DNA of 26,707 bases, from assembly GCA_016742125.1 (NCBI GenBank), contig JACVCM010000042.1, forward strand, positions 1 through 26,707. Reading direction: 5' to 3'. Each line of letters starts with the position of its first letter. The first letter of the stretch is position 1. The translations under genes were made by a program, and so were the position numbers. Below, one piece after another: positions 15,980-23,426 of the stretch. The notes under the pieces are model-generated. The model had not been told where the DNA came from. It was given only the letters and a program-made list of their open reading frames with translations, and did no database searches. The DNA is from Sphingomonadaceae bacterium (GTDB lineage Bacteria > Pseudomonadota > Alphaproteobacteria > Sphingomonadales > Sphingomonadaceae).

Positions 15980-16129
15980 GATGGCGGGTGCGATAGGGGA
16001 GGGAAACTAATGGGGCAAGACCGGATTTCGGCACTTGCACGGCCTGTCGTCGCCTATTAGAGGGGCGGGTGAATCCGGCGGGCTTTGGGGCCTCCAGCAT
16101 ATCGCAACACAGATCAGGGCAGAATATCA

Positions 16130-16789
16130 ATGGACGCACGCAGTAATACAATCGCAGGCTGGGTTTTGGCAGGCGGTATCGCCGCGCTCGGGCTGAGTAT
16201 CGCGTCCGGCATGTATTTTGACAGCGAAGCACCTGAAAAGCCGGGTTATGCAATCCAGGGTGTAGAGACCGACGGTGGCGGAGCCGCAGCGGCAGTGCCT
16301 ATCGCTACCCTGCTTGCAACTGCCGACGTTGCCAAGGGCGAAGCGATCTTCAAGAAGTGCGTTGCCTGCCATACCATCGCCTCAGGCGGTGCCAATGGCA
16401 TCGGGCCGAATCTTTGGGCTACGGTCGGGAAGCCGCTGGCAAGCCATGCTGGTTTTGCTTATTCCGACGCGCTTAAAAGCAAGGGCGGCACTTGGACGTT
16501 CGAGGCATTGAATGAATGGCTTGCCAATCCGAAAAAATATGCCCCGGGCAACAAGATGACATTCGCCGGCCTTGGCAATCCCGAAGAGCGAGCAGCGGTC
16601 CTCTTGTATCTGAATTCACAGGGTTCGAACCTTCCCTTGCCGGCCGCTCCCGCTGCTGACGCAGCGGCTGTTCCAGCCGACGGTGCTGCACCTGCTGCCG
16701 CTCCAGCCACGGGTGAAGACACCGCCACACCTACGACCGAAGCCCCGACGCAAGCTCCTGCTCAGGCTGCGACAGGCAATAGCAAGTAA
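16130..16789 (+). CDS. Membrane-anchored cytochrome c (CycM/c552-like)
   Basis: A 219-residue electron carrier with an uncleaved N-terminal anchor (TIAGWVLAGGIAALGLSIASGMYF, 7-30) and a flexible Gly/Ala linker. A class I haem domain follows: CVACH at 77-81, GPNLWATVGKPLASHAGFAYSDALKSKG, and the axial Met143 in NKMTFAGL. The C-terminal 50 residues are almost only Ala, Pro, Thr and Glu, a periplasmic tail of unknown role. This type usually carries electrons from the bc1 complex to an oxidase. The ATG at 16130 gives the anchor and follows AGGG; the frame continues upstream to 16085 but without coding character. The stop lies one base from that of the opposing LOG-family gene. Confidence 0.92.
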   Translation: MDARSNTIAGWVLAGGIAALGLSIASGMYFDSEAPEKPGYAIQGVETDGGGAAAAVPIATLLATADVAKGEAIFKKCVACHTIASGGANGIGPNLWATVGKPLASHAGFAYSDALKSKGGTWTFEALNEWLANPKKYAPGNKMTFAGLGNPEERAAVLLYLNSQGSNLPLPAAPAADAAAVPADGAAPAAAPATGEDTATPTTEAPTQAPAQAATGNSK

Positions 16790-16790
16790 A

Positions 16791-17657
16791 TCAGCGCACG
16801 ACTTCGTAGAAGTTGCAAATGGCGTCCCACGCTTCCTGGGCTGTTTCCACAAACTGAAACAGTTCTAGGTCGGGCGGGCTGATGACCCCTTCGAGCATCA
16901 ACTCCTCGAAATTTACCACCCGGTTCCAGAATTCGCGGCCGAAGAGCAGTACCGGCATTTTCTTGATCTTGCCGGTCTGGATGAGCGTCAGCAGTTCGAA
17001 AAATTCATCGAATGTACCGAAGCCGCCGGGGAAAACCGCAACGGCGCGCGCGCGCAGCAGGAAGTGCATCTTGCGTAAGGCGAAATAGTGAAACTGGAAG
17101 CTCAGGCGCGGCGTGACGTACAGGTTCGGCGCCTGCTCATGTGGCAGGACGATGTTCAATCCCACCGATTCCGCACCGACATCATGCGCGCCGCGATTGG
17201 CGGCTTCCATGATGGATGGACCACCACCAGAGCACACAACGAAGTGTCGGCGTCCTTCCTCGTCCGTGACGTTCGCCTGACCCGCCAGTCGGGCCAGTTG
17301 TCTGGCTTCTTCGTAGAACCGCGATTTTTCTACCATGCGTTCGGCGATGGTTTTCGCACGCTCGCCGTCTGCTACGGCCAGCATAGCCTCGGCCGCTTCC
17401 GGCTCCGGGATGCGTGCAGAGCCGTACATCACCATCATCGAGCCGATATTGGCTTCGTCGAGCAGCATCTCGGTCTTGAGCAATTCGAGCTGGAACCGGA
17501 CCGGGCGCAGGTCTTCGCGCAACAGGAATTCGGTATCCTGAAAAGCCAGCCGGTACGACTTGCTTTGCGTCTGGGGTGTGGAGAGTTGCTGTTCGGCGAA
17601 ATCCGCCTCTTGCTGCGCTTTGTAAAAGCGGCGGTCTGTTATTTTTGTTTCGGTCAT
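16791..17657 (-). CDS. LOG-family (TIGR00730-like) Rossmann-fold protein
   Basis: A 288-residue protein with the two hallmark motifs of the lysine-decarboxylase-like / LOG family: GGGPSIMEAANRGA (144-157) and PGGFGTFDEFFE (210-221). Members cleave nucleoside 5'-monophosphates to base and ribose phosphate, releasing cytokinins in some organisms. The long N-terminal extension (about 1-70) and an insert marks it as the longer bacterial subtype, whose substrate is less certain. The start is ATG at 17655-17657; the reading frame runs further up into the preceding gene, where it is only an overlap. It begins 40 nt after the extensin-like gene on the same strand, so the two may be co-transcribed. 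Confidence 0.85.
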   Translation of the reverse strand: MTETKITDRRFYKAQQEADFAEQQLSTPQTQSKSYRLAFQDTEFLLREDLRPVRFQLELLKTEMLLDEANIGSMMVMYGSARIPEPEAAEAMLAVADGERAKTIAERMVEKSRFYEEARQLARLAGQANVTDEEGRRHFVVCSGGGPSIMEAANRGAHDVGAESVGLNIVLPHEQAPNLYVTPRLSFQFHYFALRKMHFLLRARAVAVFPGGFGTFDEFFELLTLIQTGKIKKMPVLLFGREFWNRVVNFEELMLEGVISPPDLELFQFVETAQEAWDAICNFYEVVR

Positions 17658-17697
17658 TAATGTGCGTTTAGGCGGGCGGCCATCCTTTTGCCACCCC

Positions 17698-18375
17698 CTA
17701 TCGGCAGTAGCTCCATATGCCGCCGATCCGTCCGGCAGCCATATCGAAGTGGAAATGGTTGGCATGCGCCGCGTTATAGTCCGGCCCCAGTACCGTGCCG
17801 AAGCGTTTGCAGGCAGACGCATGCATCCTGCGCAGGAACTCGCGCTCATCTTGCCTGCCGTTCCACCCGTCAAGAACGGTTATCCTGCGTCCGTTCCGGA
17901 GGACGAAGGCCGAAACATCGACTGCGTTCGCCAGTCCATGCTCGGAAAGACGGCCTGTTTGTCCGCCGCCAATGTTTCGGCAACTATAGGTGCCGAACGT
18001 CTCGATCCTGGCGATATCCGACCCGAAATATTGTCTTGCCGCCGGCCGCACTGCAAATTGCGCCCAGGCCGCAAAGTTTGACGCCAGAGGACATGTCATC
18101 GCGCCCAAGTTGGTCGTCGGCGTCCCAAAATCCAGCAACTTTATCGTATTGGTTGTACGGCAACCTCCGGCAAAATTCTGGTCAGGCAACCTGCTGAACG
18201 AGACTGACTTTGCAGAGAGCTCGGCAAGGCATTGTCGCGTACTTGCCTGCTCATCCCGCTGCACGGCTTCAGGGCTTTTGCGCGCGACACAGGATGCCAG
18301 CAAAACGCCGGATGCGATCAGAAGCAGTGACGTGCCAAAATTCTTCATCTTCGCCCATAACCATCGACGCATCAT
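17698..18375 (-). CDS. Extensin-like (M15-type) lipoprotein
   Basis: A 225-residue envelope protein. The N-terminus has a basic start and a hydrophobic run ending in the lipobox LLASC with the lipidated Cys at 29. The body belongs to the extensin-like C-terminal family related to D-Ala-D-Ala peptidases: a TCPLASNFAAW segment, then SEHGLANAVDVSAF with H146 and D153, and HANHFHFDM with H207 and H209, probable zinc ligands. Six cysteines (50, 72, 95, 132, 189, 224) could form disulfides. A role in peptidoglycan trimming is likely but not shown. The first ATG (18373-18375) has AAGGA upstream and is used, although MKNFGTS at codon 10 would suit a shorter signal. It is divergent from the MsrQ-like gene. 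Confidence 0.85.
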   Translation of the reverse strand: MMRRWLWAKMKNFGTSLLLIASGVLLASCVARKSPEAVQRDEQASTRQCLAELSAKSVSFSRLPDQNFAGGCRTTNTIKLLDFGTPTTNLGAMTCPLASNFAAWAQFAVRPAARQYFGSDIARIETFGTYSCRNIGGGQTGRLSEHGLANAVDVSAFVLRNGRRITVLDGWNGRQDEREFLRRMHASACKRFGTVLGPDYNAAHANHFHFDMAAGRIGGIWSYCR

Positions 18376-18420
18376 ATTGGTCCTTGCATGCCCTTTGACA
18401 GTTCCTTAGCAAGCGAATGC

Positions 18421-19008
18421 ATGTTGCGAATCATTCTTAACAAGAAGGCGACGTTCTGGTTGTTACTGTCGATTCCCGCTCTCCTTATGCTGCGGGAATA
18501 TGGGGCGGGCAACGCCATCGCGATGGATATGCTCCATCCGACAGGGGAATGGTCGGCGCGGTTTATGATATTCGCCATGATATTGAGCCCGACGGTGACG
18601 ATACTCGGCCCGCGGCCCTGGCTTGGCTGGCTGGTCCAGCGGCGCCGTGCATTGGGCGTAGCTGCCTTCTGTTATGCCGTGTTGCACCTTATTTTCTATG
18701 TCGTTGACATGGGCAACCTCGACGACATGCTTGCCGAGTTCTGGGCACTTGGTATTTGGACCGGATGGGCTGCCATGCTGCTTTTCGTGCCGCTCGCGGC
18801 GACCAGCAATGACAGCTCGATGCGTGCACTCAAGGCTGGATGGAAGAGGCTTCAAAGGCTCGCATATCCGGCAGCTTTGCTTGTTCTCGTCCACTGGATT
18901 TTCGTGCATAACAATCTGGGTCCAGCATTGGTTCATTTCATCCCGCTGATATTGCTAGTCGCGGCCCGATACTTTCTCTCTCCCCGACCCCAAACCAAAG
19001 GAGCATAG
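18421..19008 (+). CDS. Ferric-reductase-like haem membrane protein, MsrQ/YedZ-like
   Basis: A 195-residue protein with about six membrane segments. It resembles MsrQ/YedZ: a middle block RRRALGVAAFCYAVLHLIFYV with H89, a loop NLDDMLAEFWALGIWTGWAAMLLFVPLAATSND, and WKRLQRLAYPAALLVLVHWIFVH with H158 and H163. These histidines would hold b-type haem. MsrQ passes electrons from the quinone pool or flavin to the periplasmic methionine sulfoxide reductase MsrP, but no msrP is near. The next gene, 2 nt after the stop, is a small secreted PepSY-like protein. The start is a choice between ATG 18421 and ATG 18388; neither has a good ribosome binding site. Confidence 0.8.
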   Translation: MLRIILNKKATFWLLLSIPALLMLREYGAGNAIAMDMLHPTGEWSARFMIFAMILSPTVTILGPRPWLGWLVQRRRALGVAAFCYAVLHLIFYVVDMGNLDDMLAEFWALGIWTGWAAMLLFVPLAATSNDSSMRALKAGWKRLQRLAYPAALLVLVHWIFVHNNLGPALVHFIPLILLVAARYFLSPRPQTKGA

Positions 19009-19010
19009 TC

Positions 19011-19325
19011 ATGCGTATATATTCAACCCTCATTCTCGTCGGAGCCGCATCGCTGGCCCTTTCGTCCGCGCCTGCAGCGGCTACCGGTGCGATCAAGTGT
19101 AAGGCAGGCCCTGTATCATCCTGGAAAAGCCAGGATGTATTGAAAGCTAAACTGGTAAAGGAAGGCTGGACCGTTCGTAAGTCAAAGGTCGATGGCGGCT
19201 GCTATGAGGTGTATGGCACCACGCCTGAAGGCGACCGCGTTGAAGCCTATTTTCACCCTGTCACGCTCGAAAAGCTGTACGTTGCACGCCGTGGCGAAGT
19301 GCTGTTCCGCAAAGCCGGTTACTAA
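19011..19325 (+). CDS. Small secreted PepSY-like protein
   Basis: A protein of 104 residues with a clear signal peptide (MRIYSTLILVGAASLALSSAPAAA, cut near residue 24). The mature part has two cysteines (C30, C64) and a PepSY-like fold pattern: SQDVLKAKLVKEGWTVRKSKVDGGCYEVYGTTPEGDRVEAYFHPVTLEKLYVAR. It starts 2 nt after the MsrQ-like gene with AAAGGAG just before the ATG, so it is co-expressed and probably strongly translated. It is likely a periplasmic partner of the haem protein, perhaps as redox or metal-binding subunit. That role is inference. Confidence 0.8.
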   Translation: MRIYSTLILVGAASLALSSAPAAATGAIKCKAGPVSSWKSQDVLKAKLVKEGWTVRKSKVDGGCYEVYGTTPEGDRVEAYFHPVTLEKLYVARRGEVLFRKAGY

Positions 19326-19344
19326 TGGTTACTGCCGATAGTCA

Positions 19345-19379
19345 TTGACAAAAACGGGGCCGCGCTTAAACGCGGCTCC
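19345..19379 (+). promoter_or_regulatory. Candidate serC promoter with an inverted repeat across the -10 region
   Basis: A perfect -35 hexamer TTGACA lies at 19345-19350. A 9-bp stem (one G-U) of GGGGCCGCG (19356-19364) and CGCGGCTCC (19371-19379) surrounds CTTAAA, where a weak -10 such as TAAACG (19367-19372) would fall. The dyad may be an operator, or the stem may be a factor-dependent end for the upstream gene; no T tract follows. Confidence 0.4.
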
Positions 19380-19428
19380 GGGCCACGCGGTCCCAACGCC
19401 GCGCTGCTCTCTGCAAGGAGACGCTTAC

Positions 19429-20553
19429 ATGACTATCGAGAAACCGCAGGTAAAGCCTGCGCGTCCGTATTTTTCTTCCGGTCCCTGCGCAAAGCCGCCG
19501 GGCTGGGAAGCTTCCAGATTAGCAACCGAATCGCTGGGCCGCTCGCATCGTGCGAAGATCGGTAAAACCCGTCTGCAACTTGCCATCGACCTGATGCGCG
19601 AGGTGCTTGAGCTGCCCGATACGCATCGGATCGGTATCGTGCCAGGTTCCGACACCGGCGCATTCGAAATGGCAATGTGGACCATGCTTGGCGCGCGTGG
19701 CGTGACGGCATTGGCTTGGGAAAGCTTTGGCGAAGGTTGGGTAACCGATGCGGTGAAGCAACTGAAGCTCGAGCCGAAGGTGCACCGGGCCGATTATGGC
19801 CAGCTGCCGGACCTGGACAAGGTCGACTGGAACGACGACGTCCTGTTCACCTGGAACGGCACCACCAGCGGCGTTCGCGTTCCCGACGGTGAATGGATAC
19901 CCGACGATCGTGGCGGTCTGTCCTTTGCCGACGCAACCAGCGCGGTTTTTGCCTATGACATACCGTGGCACAAGATCGACGTCGCAACCTTCTCCTGGCA
20001 GAAAGTGCTTGGTGGCGAGGGCGGTCATGGCGTGCTGATCCTGGGTCCTCGTGCGGTCGAGCGGCTGGAAAACTACGCTCCTGCATGGCCGCTGCCGAAG
20101 GTATTCCGGCTCGCTTCCAAGGGCGCGCTGGCCGAAGGCGTGTTCAAGGGCGAAACCATCAACACGCCCTCGATGCTGGCTGTGGAGGACGCGATTTTCG
20201 CGCTGGAATGGGCCAAGTCGCTCGGTGGCCTGTCCGGACTGCAAGCACGCAGCAATGCCAACGCCCATGCGCTCGACAAGATTGTGGCGGACCGCGATTG
20301 GCTCGGCCACCTCGCGGTCGATAGCGGCACTCGGTCGAAGACATCGGTATGTCTGACCGTCGAGGGCGCGGATGCGGATTTCATCAAGAAATTCGCTGGC
20401 CTGCTCGAGGCAGAAGGCGCCGCCTACGACATAGCTGGATATCGCGACGCCCCACCCGGCCTGCGGATATGGTGCGGCGCGACTGTTGATGCCGCAGATA
20501 TCGTGGCTCTCGGGCCTTGGCTCGATTGGGCCTACGCACACGCGCGCGCATAA
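19429..20553 (+). CDS. serC: Phosphoserine aminotransferase
   Basis: A PLP enzyme of 374 residues that turns 3-phosphohydroxypyruvate into phosphoserine, the second step of serine synthesis, and also serves pyridoxine synthesis. It is the alphaproteobacterial/archaeal-type SerC: MTIEKPQVKPARPYFSSGPCAKPPGW, R-S-H-R-A-K-I-G near 38-45, PGSDTGAFEMAMW (72-84), TWNGTTSGVRVPDG, and the PLP lysine K192 in FSWQKVLGGEGGHG. The start is fixed by AAGGAG 8 nt before the ATG at 19429; a longer frame from 19345 overlaps the promoter. It is followed after 133 nt, filled by a paired hairpin repeat, by serA. Confidence 0.96.
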   Translation: MTIEKPQVKPARPYFSSGPCAKPPGWEASRLATESLGRSHRAKIGKTRLQLAIDLMREVLELPDTHRIGIVPGSDTGAFEMAMWTMLGARGVTALAWESFGEGWVTDAVKQLKLEPKVHRADYGQLPDLDKVDWNDDVLFTWNGTTSGVRVPDGEWIPDDRGGLSFADATSAVFAYDIPWHKIDVATFSWQKVLGGEGGHGVLILGPRAVERLENYAPAWPLPKVFRLASKGALAEGVFKGETINTPSMLAVEDAIFALEWAKSLGGLSGLQARSNANAHALDKIVADRDWLGHLAVDSGTRSKTSVCLTVEGADADFIKKFAGLLEAEGAAYDIAGYRDAPPGLRIWCGATVDAADIVALGPWLDWAYAHARA

Positions 20554-20559
20554 AAGCTG

Positions 20560-20650
20560 CCGTCACCCTGAACTTGTTTCAGGGTCCATCCATCCTTTCG
20601 AGGTCCGCCCTTGCTGCAGGATGGATGCTGAAACAAGTTCAGCATGACGG
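20560..20650. repeat. Paired REP-like hairpins (BIME-like element) between serC and serA
   Basis: Two inverted arms, 20560-20596 and 20618-20650, form a long imperfect palindrome around a 21-nt centre. Each arm is also its own hairpin: the left has ACCCTGAA / TTCAGGGT, the right TGCTGAA / TTCAGCA. The arms differ from one another mainly at stem bases, and both sides of each stem change together, so pairing is kept. This wording is a repeat I recall as common between genes of sphingomonads. It lies within the serC-serA transcript and may set relative expression or mRNA stability. Confidence 0.8.
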
Positions 20651-20686
20651 TTTAGAATTCAGACCTTTCCGAAAAAGGAAAACAAA

Positions 20687-22270
20687 ATGACCAAACCCCG
20701 CGTACTCATTTCCGATAAAATGGACCCCAACGCAGCAAAGATTTTTGCCGAACGCGGCTGCGATGTGGATGTCATCACTGACAAAACTCCCGAAGAACTG
20801 GCCGCCATCATTGGCGACTATGATGGTCTCGCCATTCGCAGTTCGACCAAGGTGACGAAGGCCATTCTCGACGCGGCGACCAACCTCAAAGTAATCGGGC
20901 GCGCCGGTATCGGCGTAGATAATGTCGATATTCCTGCAGCGTCGGCCAAGGGCGTCGTCGTGATGAACACCCCTTTCGGTAACTCGATTACGACAGCCGA
21001 ACATGCCATCGCGCTGATGTTTGCCCTGGCTCGCCAACTGCCGGAGGCGAACGCCCAGACGCAGGCAGGGCTGTGGCCGAAAAACGGCTTCATGGGCGTC
21101 GAGGTTACCGGCAAGACGCTCGGCCTGATTGGCGCGGGCAATATAGGCAGTATCGTTGCCAGCCGCGCGCTCGGCCTGAAGATGAAGGTTGTGGCGTTCG
21201 ATCCGTTTCTAACCGCCGAACGCGCCGTTGAAATGGGTGTCGAGAAGGCCGATCTCGATACGCTGCTTGCCAAGGCGGATTTTATCACACTGCATACGCC
21301 GCTGACAGACCAGACGCGCAATATCCTGTCGAAGGAGAATCTGGCCAAGGCCAAGAAGGGCGTTCGGATCATCAACTGCGCGCGGGGTGGTCTGGTGGAC
21401 GAAGCAGCCTTGAAAGAAGCGCTGGACAGCGGCCATGTCGCAGGTGCGGCGCTGGATGTGTTCGCGACCGAACCGGCCAAGGAATCGCCGTTGTTCGGAA
21501 CCCCCAATTTCATCTGCACGCCGCATCTGGGCGCCTCGACCAATGAAGCCCAGGTCAATGTCGCCTTGCAGGTCGCCGAACAGATGGCCGACTATCTGGT
21601 CAATGGCGGCGTTACCAACGCGCTTAACATGCCCAGCCTGTCGGCCGAAGAGGCGCCAAAGCTGAAACCATATATGACATTGGCGCAGAAGCTGGGTTCG
21701 CTAGTTGGGCAACTCGCGCATGACGATCTCGACAATATCGCGATCGAGGTCGAAGGTGCCGCCGCCGAGCTCAATATCAAGCCGATAACCGCAGCCGTTC
21801 TGTCGGGCTTCATGCGGCGTTTCTCGGACGCGGTGAATATGGTCAACGCGCCCTATCTCGCCAAGGAACGTGGTTTCGATATCCGCGAAGTCCGGCATGA
21901 CAAGATCGGCGCTTACCATACGTTGGTCCGGGTCACCGTCAACACCAGCCAAGGCCCCCGGTCTGTCGCGGGTACGCTGTTCGCCAACAGTGAAGCGCGT
22001 CTGGTGGAGATTTTCGGCATCAGTCTTGAGGCAGAGCTTGAAGGCAACATGCTCTACATCGTCAACGAAGACGCGCCTGGCTTCATCGGCCGTATCGGAT
22101 CGCTATTGGGAGAAGCGGGCTTGAACATCGGCACCTTCCATCTCGGCCGCCGGAATGCGGGAGGCGAAGCGGTGCTGCTGCTCAGCATGGATTCGGACAT
22201 TCCGGAACCGGTGCTATGGTCTGCCTGCAAGCTTCCGGGCGTGAAGACGGTGAAGGCACTAAGATTCTGA
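20687..22270 (+). CDS. serA: D-3-phosphoglycerate dehydrogenase
   Basis: A 527-residue enzyme starting serine synthesis by NAD-dependent oxidation of 3-phosphoglycerate. It is the long, type I form. It has a substrate and nucleotide-binding core (GLIGAGNIGSIVASR at 146-160), catalytic Arg233 (NCARGGLVDE), Glu262 (ATEPAKES) and His280 (CTPHLGASTNEAQ). An intervening ASB domain (about 315-445) and a C-terminal ACT domain (about 452-527, NMLYIVNEDAPGFIGRIGSLLGEAGLNIGTFHLGR) complete it. Serine feedback through the ACT domain is possible. The start has AAAAAGGA 8 nt upstream. It follows serC and precedes hisZ by 40 nt on the same strand. Confidence 0.97.
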   Translation: MTKPRVLISDKMDPNAAKIFAERGCDVDVITDKTPEELAAIIGDYDGLAIRSSTKVTKAILDAATNLKVIGRAGIGVDNVDIPAASAKGVVVMNTPFGNSITTAEHAIALMFALARQLPEANAQTQAGLWPKNGFMGVEVTGKTLGLIGAGNIGSIVASRALGLKMKVVAFDPFLTAERAVEMGVEKADLDTLLAKADFITLHTPLTDQTRNILSKENLAKAKKGVRIINCARGGLVDEAALKEALDSGHVAGAALDVFATEPAKESPLFGTPNFICTPHLGASTNEAQVNVALQVAEQMADYLVNGGVTNALNMPSLSAEEAPKLKPYMTLAQKLGSLVGQLAHDDLDNIAIEVEGAAAELNIKPITAAVLSGFMRRFSDAVNMVNAPYLAKERGFDIREVRHDKIGAYHTLVRVTVNTSQGPRSVAGTLFANSEARLVEIFGISLEAELEGNMLYIVNEDAPGFIGRIGSLLGEAGLNIGTFHLGRRNAGGEAVLLLSMDSDIPEPVLWSACKLPGVKTVKALRF

Positions 22271-22294
22271 ACGGGCTTTCCCGTACAGATTTTT
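22271..22294 (+). terminator. Weak intrinsic-terminator-like hairpin after serA
   Basis: ACGGG (22271-22275) and CCCGT (22280-22284) form a 5-bp stem with a CTTT loop. After five bases a run of five T follows (22290-22294). The stem is short and hisZ begins 17 nt later, so it would at most attenuate read-through. Confidence 0.3.
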
Positions 22295-22310
22295 CAAGTA
22301 AAGAGCGCGC

Positions 22311-23426
22311 ATGACGAGCATTCCGCCCGACCTGTTACCCGAAGGCTTTCGGGACCGCCTGCCGCCGCAGGCGGAAACGGCGGCGCGGGTGGCACGGGCG
22401 ATGCTCGATGTAATGGCCTCGAACGGTTACGTCCGGGTCAGTCCTGCGATAGCGGAGTTTGAAAGCAGCCTGTCCGCACGCAGCGGGGGCGCGACGCGCA
22501 ACAGCCTGCTACGCTTCACTGACCCGGTGTCGGGCCACACGCTGGCGTTGCGCGGCGACATTACCATCCAGGTTGGTCGTATCGCCACAACGCGGATGGC
22601 CCGCACGCCGCGCCCGCTCCGTCTATGCTATCATGGCCAGATTTTGCGGCTTCGCGCGCGGCAACTGCGGCCGGAGCGTGAAATCACCCAACTGGGTGCC
22701 GAACTGATCGGCAACGACAGCGTTGCCGCGGCATCGGAGATTGTCGGCGTCGCTGTCGAAGCTCTGGAGGCGGCTGGCGTAAAAGACATCACGGTCGATT
22801 TCACGCTGCCCGATCTGGTTGAAACCCTGGCGGTAAAGGCCTTGCCATTGTCTCCGGACAAAATCGATGCGGTGCGTTCCGAACTCGATATGAAGGATGC
22901 GGGTGGCCTGAGTGCCTTGGGTGCCGATGCCTATTTGCCTTTGCTGGCGGCGACCGGGCCTTTTGCCGAGGCGGTGGAGAAACTCCGCGCCATCGACGCG
23001 GGTGGTGCATTGGCCTCGCGCATAGAGGCGCTTGAGGCGATAGCGGAATCGGTTACGGGCCGCGCAACCATCACCCTCGACCCGACCGAGCGCCATGGCT
23101 TCGAATATCAAAGCTGGTTCGGCTTTACGCTCTTTGCCAAAGGTTACACGGCTGCCTTGGGTCGGGGCGGCACCTATGCCATCGAAAATGGCAACGGAAC
23201 AGGAGAGGTTGCCACCGGCTTTTCACTCTATCCCGATCCGTTGATCGAAAACGATGTCCAGCCCGAAAACCGCCGCCTGTTCCTGCCAGCAGGCACATTA
23301 CCGAGCAAAGCTGCGCAAATGCGAAACGAAGGTTGGGTTACGGTGGCCGCGCTTGATGAAGCCGATAGCGCAGCCTCTCTGGGCTGCGCCTATGTTATGG
23401 TCAACGGTCGCGCGGAGCCGGTCTAG
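22311..23426 (+). CDS. hisZ: ATP phosphoribosyltransferase regulatory subunit
   Basis: A 371-residue paralogue of histidyl-tRNA synthetase without the anticodon-binding domain. It is a partner of short-form HisG in the first step of histidine synthesis. The opening LPEGFRDRLPPQAETAARV, the class II core with RFTDPVSGHTLALRGDITIQVGRIA (about 68-92) and REITQLGAELIG (about 123-134) mark the family. A late GGTYAIENGNG replaces the synthetase's active-site loop. ATG 22311 follows AAAGAG. No hisG is in the window, so the partner must lie elsewhere. It sits directly after serA, a neighbour I recall for sphingomonads, and its TAG shares CTAG (23423-23426) with the opposing esterase gene. Confidence 0.9.
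   Translation: MTSIPPDLLPEGFRDRLPPQAETAARVARAMLDVMASNGYVRVSPAIAEFESSLSARSGGATRNSLLRFTDPVSGHTLALRGDITIQVGRIATTRMARTPRPLRLCYHGQILRLRARQLRPEREITQLGAELIGNDSVAAASEIVGVAVEALEAAGVKDITVDFTLPDLVETLAVKALPLSPDKIDAVRSELDMKDAGGLSALGADAYLPLLAATGPFAEAVEKLRAIDAGGALASRIEALEAIAESVTGRATITLDPTERHGFEYQSWFGFTLFAKGYTAALGRGGTYAIENGNGTGEVATGFSLYPDPLIENDVQPENRRLFLPAGTLPSKAAQMRNEGWVTVAALDEADSAASLGCAYVMVNGRAEPV

Noticed and set aside
19519..20541. Long minus-strand open frame (340 codons) opposite serC
   Set aside because: Shadow of serC with low-complexity, His/Arg-rich translation and no family features.
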